Of a stretch of DNA of 32,180 bases, positions 16,942 to 25,393 are shown one piece after another. Both the position numbers and the translations under genes were made by a program. The notes beneath the pieces were generated by a model. That model was not told the origin of the DNA. It was given only the letters and a program-made list of their open reading frames with translations, and did no database searches. Numbering within the stretch: the stretch's first letter is position 1; each line of letters opens with the position of its first letter. This DNA is from JAAUSY01 sp964526735 (GTDB lineage Bacteria > Chloroflexota > Chloroflexia > Chloroflexales > Chloroflexaceae), in contig CAZGLO010000041.1 in assembly GCA_964526735.1 (NCBI GenBank), positions 1 to 32,180 of the forward strand. The letters run 5' to 3'.

Positions 16942-19900
16942 TTATGCACCATGCTCAGCAGAGGATTCGTCGCCGTCGTGGCTCTCCTCCACTGGTGGCT
17001 CTATCTTTGGATTGGGGTTGCGAACCCGCGCCAAGTAGGTCGTGCGCGGCTTGGTGAGGAGCTCGCCGAGCAGACTGTAGTTGTGGGGTTCGTTCCTGAG
17101 CTGAGCAACGTGGCTGAGGGGGTCGCTGATGTCGCCAAACGTGATTGCTTGGGTCGGACACGCAGCCTGACACGCCGTAAGAACGTCACCATCCTCAAGA
17201 TCCACCCGCTCGCGCTTGGAGACGATACGCGCTGCATTGATGCGCTGCACACAGTAGCTGCACTTCTCCATCACCCCACGGGTGCGGACGGAGACGTTGG
17301 GGTTGCGGCCCATCTTCAGCGTTTCCTCGTCGGTTGCGGCATACTCAAAGAAGTTAAAGCGTCGAACCTTGTACGGGCAGTTGTTTGAGCAGTAGCGCGT
17401 GCCCACGCAACGGTTGTAGACCATGTCGTTCAGCCCCTCAAGGCTGTGGACAGTCGCCGCCACCGGACACACCACCTCACACGGTGCCAGTTCACATTGC
17501 ACACACCCGAGCGGTTGGTGAACCACCTGCGGGTTTTCTAGCCCACCGGCATAGTAGCGGTCGATGCGGATCCAGTGCATCTCACGCCCGCGGGTCACCT
17601 CTTCGCGCCCAACAATGGGGATATTGTTCTCAGATTGGCAGGCAACCACACACGCATTACAACCCGTGCACGCGCTGAGGTCGATCACCATGCCCCATGA
17701 GTTGCCTTCCCATTCTTGGCCAGTTTGGTCACTCAACCACGGTTTCTTTTCCGCGGTCTCAAACTCTGGGAAGATCGCTTCTGGCTCATGGCCGCCGTGC
17801 GCGCCAATATGGTGAGCAAATTCGGGATCTTGCTCAAACTGATGCAGCGTTCCCATGCGAGCCAGTTCCTTCACCCGCTCGTTCATTCTCTCGTTCAAGT
17901 GGGTGTTGGGAACTTCGACGCTGTTGTGGTGCTGGGTGCTTGCGAGGTAGTAGCTCGTTCCAAGACTGAAGACCTCGGCACCAGACCCAAACCAGAGGGC
18001 GTCTGATGTTCGGATGGGGTAGGCATTATAGCCGATACCAGAGCCAACTTGCCCTGCTTGCGTGCGGCCATACCCCAAATAGACCGTGATGGAGTTGTCG
18101 GCATGGCCCGGCAACACCCACAATGGCCCTTGGATCGACCCGCCATTGTAGTTAATCTGCACCATGCTCTCATTCACCAGGCCCATATCAAAGGCCGTAC
18201 GCGGGCTGATCATAATCGCGTTGTCCCACGTAATCTTGGTGATGGGCTTGGGCGTCTCTTGCAGCCAGCCGTTGTTCGCATAGGAGCCATCCCACACGGT
18301 CGGGTCTGGGCGGAAGACGATTTCAAGGCCACCGTCGCCGTTCTTTGACGAACGCGACAACCGGTCGCTCGTCAGCGAGACTTTCTTGGGCTTGAGCGCG
18401 GTGTTTTCGATGAAGCCATCTTGCAGCACCAACTCCCATTCTTTGTCAGTCCGTCGGAGTTCGTTGCTCTTCTCCCAGTTGGTACGCACAATATCGTGGC
18501 CGGAGATATCATCCTCGCCCATCAGCGCGGCGACGAGTTCGTGAGCCGATTTGCCGCCGTAGAGCGGGGCAATCAACGGTTGTACGATACTCACCGTGCC
18601 GTCGTAGGCATACGCATCGCTCCAGGCCTCAAGATAGTGCGTGGCGGGAAGGTGCCACGTGCACAAGCTGGAGGTTTCATCGTAGTAGAGGCTCAGGTGA
18701 ACGCTCGTATCGACATTCGACAACGCTTCGGCAAAGCCAAAGTCGGCGGGCGCGTTGTAGGCGGGGTTGCCACCTATGATGACCAACACATCCACATCGC
18801 CATCGTCCATGTCATCGCAGAGCTCTTCTAAGCCTGCAACCTGCTCCATCGGCTTCGGCTCAACTGGATCGGTGTAGAAGACCGTCTTGCCAACGTTCCC
18901 AAGCGCCTCGTTGATAGCATGAACAACCGCGTGGACTTCTGGCGGTTGCTGCTCACCCGCGATGACGATGCTTGCGCCGCGGTGGTCTTTGAGATCCTCA
19001 ACGAGTTCCTCAACCCACGTGCCGGAGATGCTATCAACCGACCCAACGTTGACATCCAACTCGTCGGCGACCATACGCGCAAAGTCTTCGATTTGGCTTG
19101 CGCGGAGAGGCAACCGGTGATCGGCCATCCCCCCCGTCAACGACGAGGTGGCCTCCACCACGTAAAGACGGTTCATGTTGGAGCTGTCTTTGCGCGGCTT
19201 GCGGCGCTTGCCAAAGTCTGACTGGTAGCGCAGTTCGTAGCCCGAAGACAGGAAGTCGGCATCGAGAGAGAGCACCACATCGGCCTCTGTGAAGTCGTAG
19301 CGCGTCTCAACATACTCGTCGAAGGCAAGCTTCGCCCCCGCCCGCACATTATCGCGGTTGATGGGGTCATACTGATACCACTTCGCAGAGGAGTATTCCT
19401 TTAGGAAGTCGTTCAGTTGTTCGGCAAGGGTCGGCGAGATGACCGTTTCGGTCAAGATGCAAACGCCTTTTCCTGACCCCTTGATCTTGCCGGGAACATC
19501 GTTGAGGAAGTTCTCCCAACTGCTTTCTGCTCCCGAGCGCATGACCGTTTTGGAGCGGTCGGGGTCATACATAGTCAAGATAGACGCCGAAGCAAACACA
19601 TCGGTCGTGCCAACACTACCGGGGTGCTTGCTGTTGCCCTCGATGTGGGTGGGGCGTCCTTCGTGACTTTCAACGACTACCCCTCGACCCGTGCCGTTGA
19701 AGGCAAACGTTGTGGCAAAAAACAACGGAACGCCAGGCGTATATTCGGGTGGGGGGACGACATATGGTACGATGCGTTCCTCTGGCTGCAGCGGGCCACA
19801 AGCGGTGAGTCCGGCGAGGGCAAATGACGCCCCCATCAGCTTGAGGAACGTTCGACGACTGACCGAATTTGTCAAGTCAGCAGCCGCTCCGTTCGGAAAC

Positions 19901-20037
19901 TCACTGTGGAGAAACTTCTGAAACTCCTCAGTGTTTGCCAGTTCGTCAAGGCTCCGCCAGTATTGCTGCCCCTTTGCATCGGAAAGGCGCTCACGGATCG
20001 CAGCCAAGTCAACTTGGTTTGTGGTTTTCTTCATCAT
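16942..20037 (-). CDS. actB: ACIII iron-sulfur subunit ActB (molybdopterin-fold plus ferredoxin domains)
   Basis: The open frame extends to 20172 over actA, but ATG 20037 overlaps the actA stop as ATGA and begins MMKKTTNQVDLAAIRERL, giving 1031 aa. Residues 60-66 (SRRTFLK) with a following hydrophobic stretch form a twin-arginine signal ending at LTACG, so the protein is exported folded. Next comes a molybdopterin oxidoreductase-like fold, which in ACIII carries no molybdenum. The C-terminal ferredoxin part (about 786-966) has four Cys groups: CTGCNACVVAC, CVQCELAPCEVVC, CVGTRYCSNNC with CPYKVRRFN, and CSYC paired with CQAAC. They are expected to bind three 4Fe-4S and one 3Fe-4S cluster. These clusters take electrons from quinol and hand them to the hemes of ActA. 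No separate ribosome-binding site is visible, consistent with coupling to actA. Confidence 0.95.
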   Translation of the reverse strand: MMKKTTNQVDLAAIRERLSDAKGQQYWRSLDELANTEEFQKFLHSEFPNGAAADLTNSVSRRTFLKLMGASFALAGLTACGPLQPEERIVPYVVPPPEYTPGVPLFFATTFAFNGTGRGVVVESHEGRPTHIEGNSKHPGSVGTTDVFASASILTMYDPDRSKTVMRSGAESSWENFLNDVPGKIKGSGKGVCILTETVISPTLAEQLNDFLKEYSSAKWYQYDPINRDNVRAGAKLAFDEYVETRYDFTEADVVLSLDADFLSSGYELRYQSDFGKRRKPRKDSSNMNRLYVVEATSSLTGGMADHRLPLRASQIEDFARMVADELDVNVGSVDSISGTWVEELVEDLKDHRGASIVIAGEQQPPEVHAVVHAINEALGNVGKTVFYTDPVEPKPMEQVAGLEELCDDMDDGDVDVLVIIGGNPAYNAPADFGFAEALSNVDTSVHLSLYYDETSSLCTWHLPATHYLEAWSDAYAYDGTVSIVQPLIAPLYGGKSAHELVAALMGEDDISGHDIVRTNWEKSNELRRTDKEWELVLQDGFIENTALKPKKVSLTSDRLSRSSKNGDGGLEIVFRPDPTVWDGSYANNGWLQETPKPITKITWDNAIMISPRTAFDMGLVNESMVQINYNGGSIQGPLWVLPGHADNSITVYLGYGRTQAGQVGSGIGYNAYPIRTSDALWFGSGAEVFSLGTSYYLASTQHHNSVEVPNTHLNERMNERVKELARMGTLHQFEQDPEFAHHIGAHGGHEPEAIFPEFETAEKKPWLSDQTGQEWEGNSWGMVIDLSACTGCNACVVACQSENNIPIVGREEVTRGREMHWIRIDRYYAGGLENPQVVHQPLGCVQCELAPCEVVCPVAATVHSLEGLNDMVYNRCVGTRYCSNNCPYKVRRFNFFEYAATDEETLKMGRNPNVSVRTRGVMEKCSYCVQRINAARIVSKRERVDLEDGDVLTACQAACPTQAITFGDISDPLSHVAQLRNEPHNYSLLGELLTKPRTTYLARVRNPNPKIEPPVEESHDGDESSAEHGA

Positions 20038-20588
20038 CTGTGGCACACAGAGCAGTTCGTTATTTGCTCGATTTTCCAAGTACGGTGACAATCCAAGCAG
20101 AACCCCATATAGAGCGTCTCTGCTTTGTAGGTTATCGGCATTTCCTCGACATTGCCATGACAGGCTTCGCAATCAATGTTTCGTCCACGCACGTGCATGC
20201 TGTGGTTGAAGTAGACGAAATCGGGCAAATCTGTCACGCGCACCCATTCGATGGGATCCTTCTCTTCGCGTGCGTCGGTCAGTTCTTGCAACCACAGGCT
20301 CCCCTGAATCTCGCTATGGCAAGCGAGGCAGCTATCTACCGACGGCAACCCGGCAAACGACGAACGCTCTGCCGAGGTATGACAGTAGAGGCAGTCGATA
20401 CCAAGTACTCCAGTATGGAGTTGGTGGGTAAAGGGAACGGGCTGCTCCCGCGGTACGTTGATACGTCGTATGATGTGCGACCGATCAAACACCGCGAGAC
20501 CAAGCAACACGAGGATAAGGATGTAGACGGCGCTGAGAGCGCCTACCTTTGCGATAACATTGGCCCTGGGACGGAAGATCTGACCCAT
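20034..20588 (-). CDS. actA: ACIII pentaheme cytochrome c subunit ActA
   Basis: A 184-aa membrane-anchored cytochrome with one N-terminal helix (about 12-34). Five CxxCH sites are present: Cys66-His70, Cys87-His91, Cys140-His144, Cys164-His168 and Cys179-His183, matching the pentaheme ActA of ACIII. The last heme site is right at the C-terminus (CSVCHR). The gene is the first of the operon. AAGGAAGGG precedes the ATG by about 12 nt, and a structured leader lies upstream. Hemes carry electrons from the iron-sulfur clusters of ActB towards ActE. Confidence 0.96.
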   Translation of the reverse strand: MGQIFRPRANVIAKVGALSAVYILILVLLGLAVFDRSHIIRRINVPREQPVPFTHQLHTGVLGIDCLYCHTSAERSSFAGLPSVDSCLACHSEIQGSLWLQELTDAREEKDPIEWVRVTDLPDFVYFNHSMHVRGRNIDCEACHGNVEEMPITYKAETLYMGFCLDCHRTWKIEQITNCSVCHR

Positions 20589-20661
20589 TGAGAAATGCTA
20601 CCCTTCCTTACAATACGGTATTAGTTGCAGAAGATACACTAGCCAACTACCGCCTGCCAAA

Positions 20662-20867
20662 ACAGGCAGCTTGCCCAAGCCAGGGCGTCCGGGAAGGTTG
20701 ACAGCTCCCCGCGGCTCCGTAGAGCCATATCGTGGTTCTAGAGCACACAGCCCACACCCGTCGCCCAAAGACCGAAAAACGACCGCGAGACGGTTGGATG
20801 TGCCGGTTGTTCATAGAACCCCATATGATGCGCTCTCTCAACGGTTGAGAACCGCTCCTCTGCCTGT
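20662..20867 (-). ncRNA. Candidate structured leader RNA of the ACIII operon
   Basis: Read on the minus strand, ACAGGCAG (20867-20860) is complementary over 8 bp to CTGCCTGT (20669-20662) and closes a 206-nt domain. Inside are TCTCAA-CCG-TTGAGA (20830-20855 with a GCG/CGC base), a long-range GGTTCT/AGAACC pair (20815-20820 with 20735-20740), and GGCTC-TACG-GAGCC (20713-20726) capped by a cUNCGg-type tetraloop. The 3' strand of the closing stem can instead form a local hairpin with GGCAG/CAGGC (20652-20669), so two exclusive states are possible. I cannot match it to a known riboswitch or to 6S RNA. Helices were found by eye, without energy calculation. Confidence 0.4.
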
Positions 20868-20914
20868 GTATTCTTCAGCTTGTGGATGAGAGACGCGCCC
20901 ATGGACACGCACAG

Positions 20915-20943
20915 ATAATAGCACAGATAAGTCGTATCGACAA
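20915..20943 (-). promoter_or_regulatory. Candidate sigma70-type promoter of the ACIII operon
   Basis: On the minus strand TTGTCG (20943-20938) and TATTAT (20920-20915) are separated by exactly 17 bp, matching the consensus at four and five of six bases. Transcription would start near 20908 and give a leader of about 320 nt before actA. Confidence 0.6.
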
Positions 20944-20965
20944 GATTCCTGCCCGAGGGCGGAAA

Positions 20966-20980
20966 GGCTTTGCAAAAGCC
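20966..20980 (-). terminator. Weak hairpin, possible terminator of the glycosyltransferase array
   Basis: GGCTTT and AAAGCC pair perfectly around a 3-nt loop. On the minus strand only TTTCC follows, so it is a poor intrinsic terminator. Its place between the last glycosyltransferase gene and the ACIII promoter is where one is expected. Confidence 0.3.
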
Positions 20981-21004
20981 CATTAACTGACGACGAAGTT
21001 GACG

Positions 21005-21039
21005 TGTGACATTATGTCAATATTGTGAATATTGTCACA
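21005..21039. promoter_or_regulatory. Nested dyad, candidate operator upstream of the ACIII promoter
   Basis: Outer arms TGTGACA (21005-21011) and TGTCACA (21033-21039) are perfect inverted repeats. Inside lie two further palindromes, TGACATTATGTCA (21007-21019) and AATATT-GTG-AATATT (21019-21033). The centre is about 114 bp upstream of the predicted start of transcription. TGTGA/TCACA half-sites recall CRP/FNR-type regulators, but the factor is unknown. Confidence 0.5.
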
Positions 21040-21103
21040 AAAGTCGCCCAACTATACCACACTCTTTCCCGATGAGTCAAATGTGAGTGATAACCCTCGG
21101 ATC

Positions 21104-23212
21104 TTAATCCCCTACCCCTTCCTGATCGCCTATCTCCCCCCTCCACACCACGACCACGTCTTCACCTTGTACCGCGTCTGCAAAAGGAATTGCTTCAATT
21201 TGCCCGTGCTTTTGCCGCACTGGTAGTCGCTGTTGTGTTTGCTTTTCATACATACCAAGTACGACCGCATATGCTCCCGCTGGCAAGGTCTCTGGTATGG
21301 GCATCACCACCTCCGTCTTCACAAACCGCCCCGCCTGCCACCTGCTTGTCGGGTAGGGCTGGTCGATCTGTGCATATCGTTGCCCATCCTCCCCAATCAA
21401 GTGCGCAAACACCCAATAGTCCTCTGGCACGGGGGTGAGCGCTTGCCATACCACCGTATAGACCGCTTCGTGGCCGCGGCGGGGGGGGATTTTCTGCTCC
21501 GTGCCCCACAGATATATCGCATCGCCGATGGTGGCTGCGAGCGGAGGCTCTCCCAAGAGCGGCGGCGCATCGTAGACCCACGCATAATCTACCCCGTGAA
21601 TGGTGACGGTGTGGAGGGGCGTTATCGTGCCGTGCAGCGCGCTGAATGGGGGGGGAGGGTTTCCTCCCTGCACCTGGTAGATGTAGGTCACCACATAGCC
21701 CGCCCCCGCCTTGAGCCGCCCCTGGTCGGGGAAGGTGGCGCGCGCGCCCTCCTTCAGGAAGGGGTCGAGCGATGTGATCATATGGCTGATGGTCAGCACA
21801 TCGGTGATATCCTCTTGCTCATTGAGCCACGCCGCCACCTGCTCCAACCCCTCGCCCCACCCCACCGCGACATTACGCGCACCTGCCTCTGCGCCGCCCA
21901 ATAGCTGATTGAAGGCGGCGATGCTGTACGGGTGCCACCACCAATTATTGATGATTGCCACGGCACACAGCATCCCCACCGGCAGCATACCCGTGTGTCT
22001 GATGCGCATGGCACGGAGTTTTTGGGCGAGGGGCGAAGCCCACGGGGCCAAGAGTGAGAACGTCCCTATCCACCCCGCCGCCGCAAGCATATCGACCGCG
22101 GGGAAGACCGGCACCAGGTAGCGGTTGAACTTCTTGGGGAAGACGCTCAAGCCAACCGTGAAGATGATGACAAATGCGGTCAGGAGGGCGAGGGTGCGGC
22201 GGGCTGAGGGGGAAAACTGCTTCCACGCCACGGCAATCAGCAAAACGCCGATCAGCGACCACGGCGTCATCCGCAGTACCAGCGAGACGGGGTAGTAGCG
22301 CAGACCGGGGGCGGGGTTGGGTTCGCCGAGGAAGAAATTGCCCGTCATATGGGGTTGCGCCCCTTCGATGGCCACGCCCGCGTGCATCGCCTCATACACT
22401 TCCATTGGCGCGGCCCACAGCGCTGGCCACACGACGAATGCGGTCACGGTGGCCGCCGCGCCCCACACCCCCACTTGCATTGCCGCCGCCGCCACACGAT
22501 GCCATCTTGCGTGATTATGCTGCGATATCCACGCAAAGAGTGCAACCGCCGGTAGGAGTGCGATGGCGGGCGATTTGCTCAACACGGCAAGCCCTGCCAT
22601 CACCCCAGAGAGCGCTAGCCACCATCGTGAAGGGGAAAGCGGGGGAGAAGGCGAATCGGAGGAAGAATATTTCCACCCGACTGCCGCCGCGAGGAGGCTC
22701 AATGTTGCGAATGTCCCTGCAATCGCATCGACGTGCAGAAGGCGGCTATAGCCTATTACAAAGGGGTCTGTGGCCCAGAGAAACGCAGCAAGAAAGGCAA
22801 GCGTTGGCGGGAAGAGGCGGCGCAAGAGCGCAAATCCGGCCAATATACCGACCACGTGCGCCAATGCGATGGGCAGACGTTGTAGGGTTAGGATGGTGGT
22901 AATCGTCTCGTGGTGCAGGATCGCGTGATCGAAGAGGAAGCGCCGTAATTCCAACCCCGCCGCGCCCAGCCACATCGTCGTGACGCCTGGGTGTGTGGAG
23001 ATGGCCATAGAGCCGTAATCGCCCGATTGCAGCGCCTTGATGAGCGAGTCGGAGCGGGTAAACCAAAATTCGGCCTCATCGTGCGTCAGGAAGCGGCCCA
23101 AATCGGCAATACGCAGCACCAAGGCGACAATGCCAATGAGGGGATATTGCCACCCGATGTGCTTTACCCACTGTTTTGCCCGTTGGATAGATGTGGATCG
23201 ATGATTGTGCAT
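21104..23212 (-). CDS. GT-C membrane glycosyltransferase, array copy 1 (last in transcript)
   Basis: A 702-aa integral membrane protein related to the PMT/ArnT (GT39) group. After helix 1 (about 22-38) the first outer loop has THDEAEFW (Asp45-Glu46) and STHPGVTTMW (72-81), features shared by the array. Further on come GYSRLLHVDAIAGTF, FPKKFNRYLVPVFPAVDML and HPYSIAAFNQLLGGAEAG, the last opening the soluble part that begins with VGWGEGLEQVAAWLNEQ. The C-terminal 150 residues form a beta-rich domain (LPAGAYAVVLGMYE). Family members transfer sugars from polyprenyl-phosphate donors on the outer membrane face; donor and acceptor are unknown. It starts 3 bp after copy 2 ends. A ribosome-binding site is not obvious, so translation may depend on copy 2. 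Confidence 0.85.
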   Translation of the reverse strand: MHNHRSTSIQRAKQWVKHIGWQYPLIGIVALVLRIADLGRFLTHDEAEFWFTRSDSLIKALQSGDYGSMAISTHPGVTTMWLGAAGLELRRFLFDHAILHHETITTILTLQRLPIALAHVVGILAGFALLRRLFPPTLAFLAAFLWATDPFVIGYSRLLHVDAIAGTFATLSLLAAAVGWKYSSSDSPSPPLSPSRWWLALSGVMAGLAVLSKSPAIALLPAVALFAWISQHNHARWHRVAAAAMQVGVWGAAATVTAFVVWPALWAAPMEVYEAMHAGVAIEGAQPHMTGNFFLGEPNPAPGLRYYPVSLVLRMTPWSLIGVLLIAVAWKQFSPSARRTLALLTAFVIIFTVGLSVFPKKFNRYLVPVFPAVDMLAAAGWIGTFSLLAPWASPLAQKLRAMRIRHTGMLPVGMLCAVAIINNWWWHPYSIAAFNQLLGGAEAGARNVAVGWGEGLEQVAAWLNEQEDITDVLTISHMITSLDPFLKEGARATFPDQGRLKAGAGYVVTYIYQVQGGNPPPPFSALHGTITPLHTVTIHGVDYAWVYDAPPLLGEPPLAATIGDAIYLWGTEQKIPPRRGHEAVYTVVWQALTPVPEDYWVFAHLIGEDGQRYAQIDQPYPTSRWQAGRFVKTEVVMPIPETLPAGAYAVVLGMYEKQTQQRLPVRQKHGQIEAIPFADAVQGEDVVVVWRGEIGDQEGVGD

Positions 23213-23215
23213 ATT

Positions 23216-25393
23216 TTAGCGTTCGGCCTGAGTCGAGAAGTTGAGCAGGATAAGCGCATGTTCGCCATCAAGCGCCGGATCGGCGGCGGTGGCGGGTGGT
23301 GTGGGCGCGAGCGGCAACCGTTGGCCCGTTTCCGGGTCGTACAACCCCATCACCACGTGGTAGTCTCCGGCGGGGAGATTTTCTGGTATAGGGATGGCGA
23401 TTTCGGTGGTCACAAAGCGGTGCGGCTGCCATAATGAGGTGGCGTGTGGCATATCGATTTGGGCATACCGTCCCCCCGCCTCGCCAACCACGTGCGCAAA
23501 AAGCCATATTTCGTGCGATGGCTGTTGAGTGGTTTGCCAAAACAGCTTGAGGAGAAGCGGTTTTCCCCGTTCTATTGCCTCTTCCTGCTCCACCCCCCGC
23601 AGATGCAGTACATCACCAAAATTGGCCGGACGAGCGGTGGCGACCGGCGGCGGGACTTGGTAGATCCACGCATAAGGCACCCCGTGGATCGTCACCGTAT
23701 GCACAGGCCGCTGCGATGGGTAAAAGCGGTCGAAGGGCGGGAAGACCGTCCCTTGCGCCTGGTAGATGTAGACCACAACATAGCCCGTTTTATCGGGAAG
23801 CTCATCGCTATGGGGCGTGGTGGCCTGCGCGCCGTGGCGGAGGTAGGGGTTCAGCGCCTTCATCATAATCGCCGCCGTGACCACCCCCGTGATATCCTCC
23901 TGCTGATTGAGCCACGCCGCCACCTGCCCATACCCTTCGCCCCACCCCACTGAGAAGGTCTCTACACCTGCCTGCGCCCCCCCCAAAAGTTGGTTGAAGG
24001 CGGCGATGCTGTATGGATGCCACCAACCCGCATTTGCAATCGCGAAGATGCTCACCAACCCAACGATAGAGTGCGCAAGACGGCGTTGGAGATGGGGGTT
24101 TTCCTGCGGCGGGTAGGCCAAAAAGTAGAAGTTGGCGAGGCCCATCACCCATTGGAATAACCGAAAACGGATATCGGAGAACCAATGCAGGAGACGGGAG
24201 AACGCATTTGCTCCCCACACAAGCCCCACCGCCGCCAGCACATCCAGCGCGGGGAAGGCAGGGATGAGGTAGCGGTTAAACTTCTTGGGGAAGAGGCTCA
24301 ACCCGATCACGAAGAGCAAAATAAGGGTTGCGAGAGCGGCAAGAGTGCGATGGCTTTGGCGATTTGCTTTCCCTACCCACCACCACGCCCACGGAAGCAA
24401 TAATACCCCGATCAGCGACCACGGCGTTGTGCGCAAGGCCAGTGCGACGGGGTAGAAGAGCAGGCCGGGGGCGGGTGTTGGCTCTCCCAAGAAGAAATTG
24501 CCCGTCATATGGGGTTGTGCGCCTTCTACTGCCACCCCCGCCTGCAACGCTTCGTAGACACGCATCGGGTTTGTCCACATCGCTGGCCAAAGTAGGATAA
24601 ATGTCGCGGCGGCGGTGATACCCCACATCCCAAGCGGCCACATCGCATACACAAGGCAAATGAGAGGGCGGTTTGAGCCTTGTGAATGCTGCAAATGGTG
24701 ATAGAGACGCTGCCCATAGCCAATACCAAGCACACCAATAATAGGTACAATGGCGAGGGCGGGCGATTTGCTTAGGAAAGCCAACCCTGCACATGCTCCC
24801 GACATCGCCTCCCACCGTGACCGCCGTTTTGGCATTGCAATCGGGTCATCGCGCCACGCCGCCAATGCCGCGAGGAGGCTAAGGGTCGCAAATGTTCCCG
24901 CCAACGCATCGACGTGCAGCAGGCGGCTATAGCCTATCACAAAGGGGTCTGTGGCCCAAAGCAGTGCCGCCAAGAACGCAATCAGCGGCGGGAAGAGGCG
25001 GCGGAGGAGGGTATACCCCACAATCACCCCCACGGTATGCACCACCGCCACCGGCAACCGCATCAGTGCCAGCAGCAAGGGAAATGGCACCTCTTGCACA
25101 AGCGAGAGCGAACGCAGGGCGCGCCGCAGGAAGATGCCGATAGTCCCCAGCCACATCGTCGTGACGCCAGGGTGCGTAGATATGGCCGTGGCGGTATAAT
25201 CGCCGCGCAGGATGGCGTTGAGGAACATCTCCGAGCGGTCAATCCAGAATTCAACCTCATCGTGCGTCACAAAGCCGTCGAGGTCAAGCACCCGCAGCAG
25301 AAGCGCAACAAACCCAATCAGCAGGTAGCTGCCAATGAGAACCCTATTTGAGGTCTTATGGGTATGATTTCCCATATCGATGTGCCCACTCAT
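23216..25393 (-). CDS. GT-C membrane glycosyltransferase, array copy 2
   Basis: A 725-aa paralogue of copy 1, the two being the most alike by eye. THDEVEFW (Asp45-Glu46), STHPGVTTMW (72-81), GYSRLLHVDALAGTF, FPKKFNRYLIPAFPALDVL and HPYSIAAFNQLLGGAQAG are all present. The C-terminal domain repeats YAQIDMPHATSLWQPHRFVT and LPAGDYHVVMGLYDPETGQR, nearly the same as in copy 1. The start codon overlaps the stop of copy 3 as ATGA; an internal Met7 is the alternative. About eleven membrane helices are expected in residues 18-470. Confidence 0.85.
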   Translation of the reverse strand: MSGHIDMGNHTHKTSNRVLIGSYLLIGFVALLLRVLDLDGFVTHDEVEFWIDRSEMFLNAILRGDYTATAISTHPGVTTMWLGTIGIFLRRALRSLSLVQEVPFPLLLALMRLPVAVVHTVGVIVGYTLLRRLFPPLIAFLAALLWATDPFVIGYSRLLHVDALAGTFATLSLLAALAAWRDDPIAMPKRRSRWEAMSGACAGLAFLSKSPALAIVPIIGVLGIGYGQRLYHHLQHSQGSNRPLICLVYAMWPLGMWGITAAATFILLWPAMWTNPMRVYEALQAGVAVEGAQPHMTGNFFLGEPTPAPGLLFYPVALALRTTPWSLIGVLLLPWAWWWVGKANRQSHRTLAALATLILLFVIGLSLFPKKFNRYLIPAFPALDVLAAVGLVWGANAFSRLLHWFSDIRFRLFQWVMGLANFYFLAYPPQENPHLQRRLAHSIVGLVSIFAIANAGWWHPYSIAAFNQLLGGAQAGVETFSVGWGEGYGQVAAWLNQQEDITGVVTAAIMMKALNPYLRHGAQATTPHSDELPDKTGYVVVYIYQAQGTVFPPFDRFYPSQRPVHTVTIHGVPYAWIYQVPPPVATARPANFGDVLHLRGVEQEEAIERGKPLLLKLFWQTTQQPSHEIWLFAHVVGEAGGRYAQIDMPHATSLWQPHRFVTTEIAIPIPENLPAGDYHVVMGLYDPETGQRLPLAPTPPATAADPALDGEHALILLNFSTQAER

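Larger units (their letters stand above)
20589..21103 (-). other. Upstream region of the ACIII operon, no protein gene
   Basis: This 515-bp stretch between the end of the glycosyltransferase array and actA contains no credible protein gene. In order of transcription it holds a nested dyad (21005-21039), a weak hairpin (20966-20980), a sigma70-type promoter (20915-20943), a 206-nt region with several helices (20662-20867), and the actA ribosome-binding site. A frame at 20647-20841 has no family features. Confidence 0.7.

Noticed and set aside
20647..20841. A 64-aa frame in the ACIII leader
   Set aside because: No family features and no ribosome-binding site that decides it; it overlaps the predicted helices. 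A leader peptide cannot be fully excluded.
20662..20867. Cobalamin, SAM-I or TPP riboswitch, or a typical 6S RNA
   Set aside because: The conserved sequence blocks of these riboswitch classes are not visible, and the branched helix pattern does not match the simple rod of 6S RNA.
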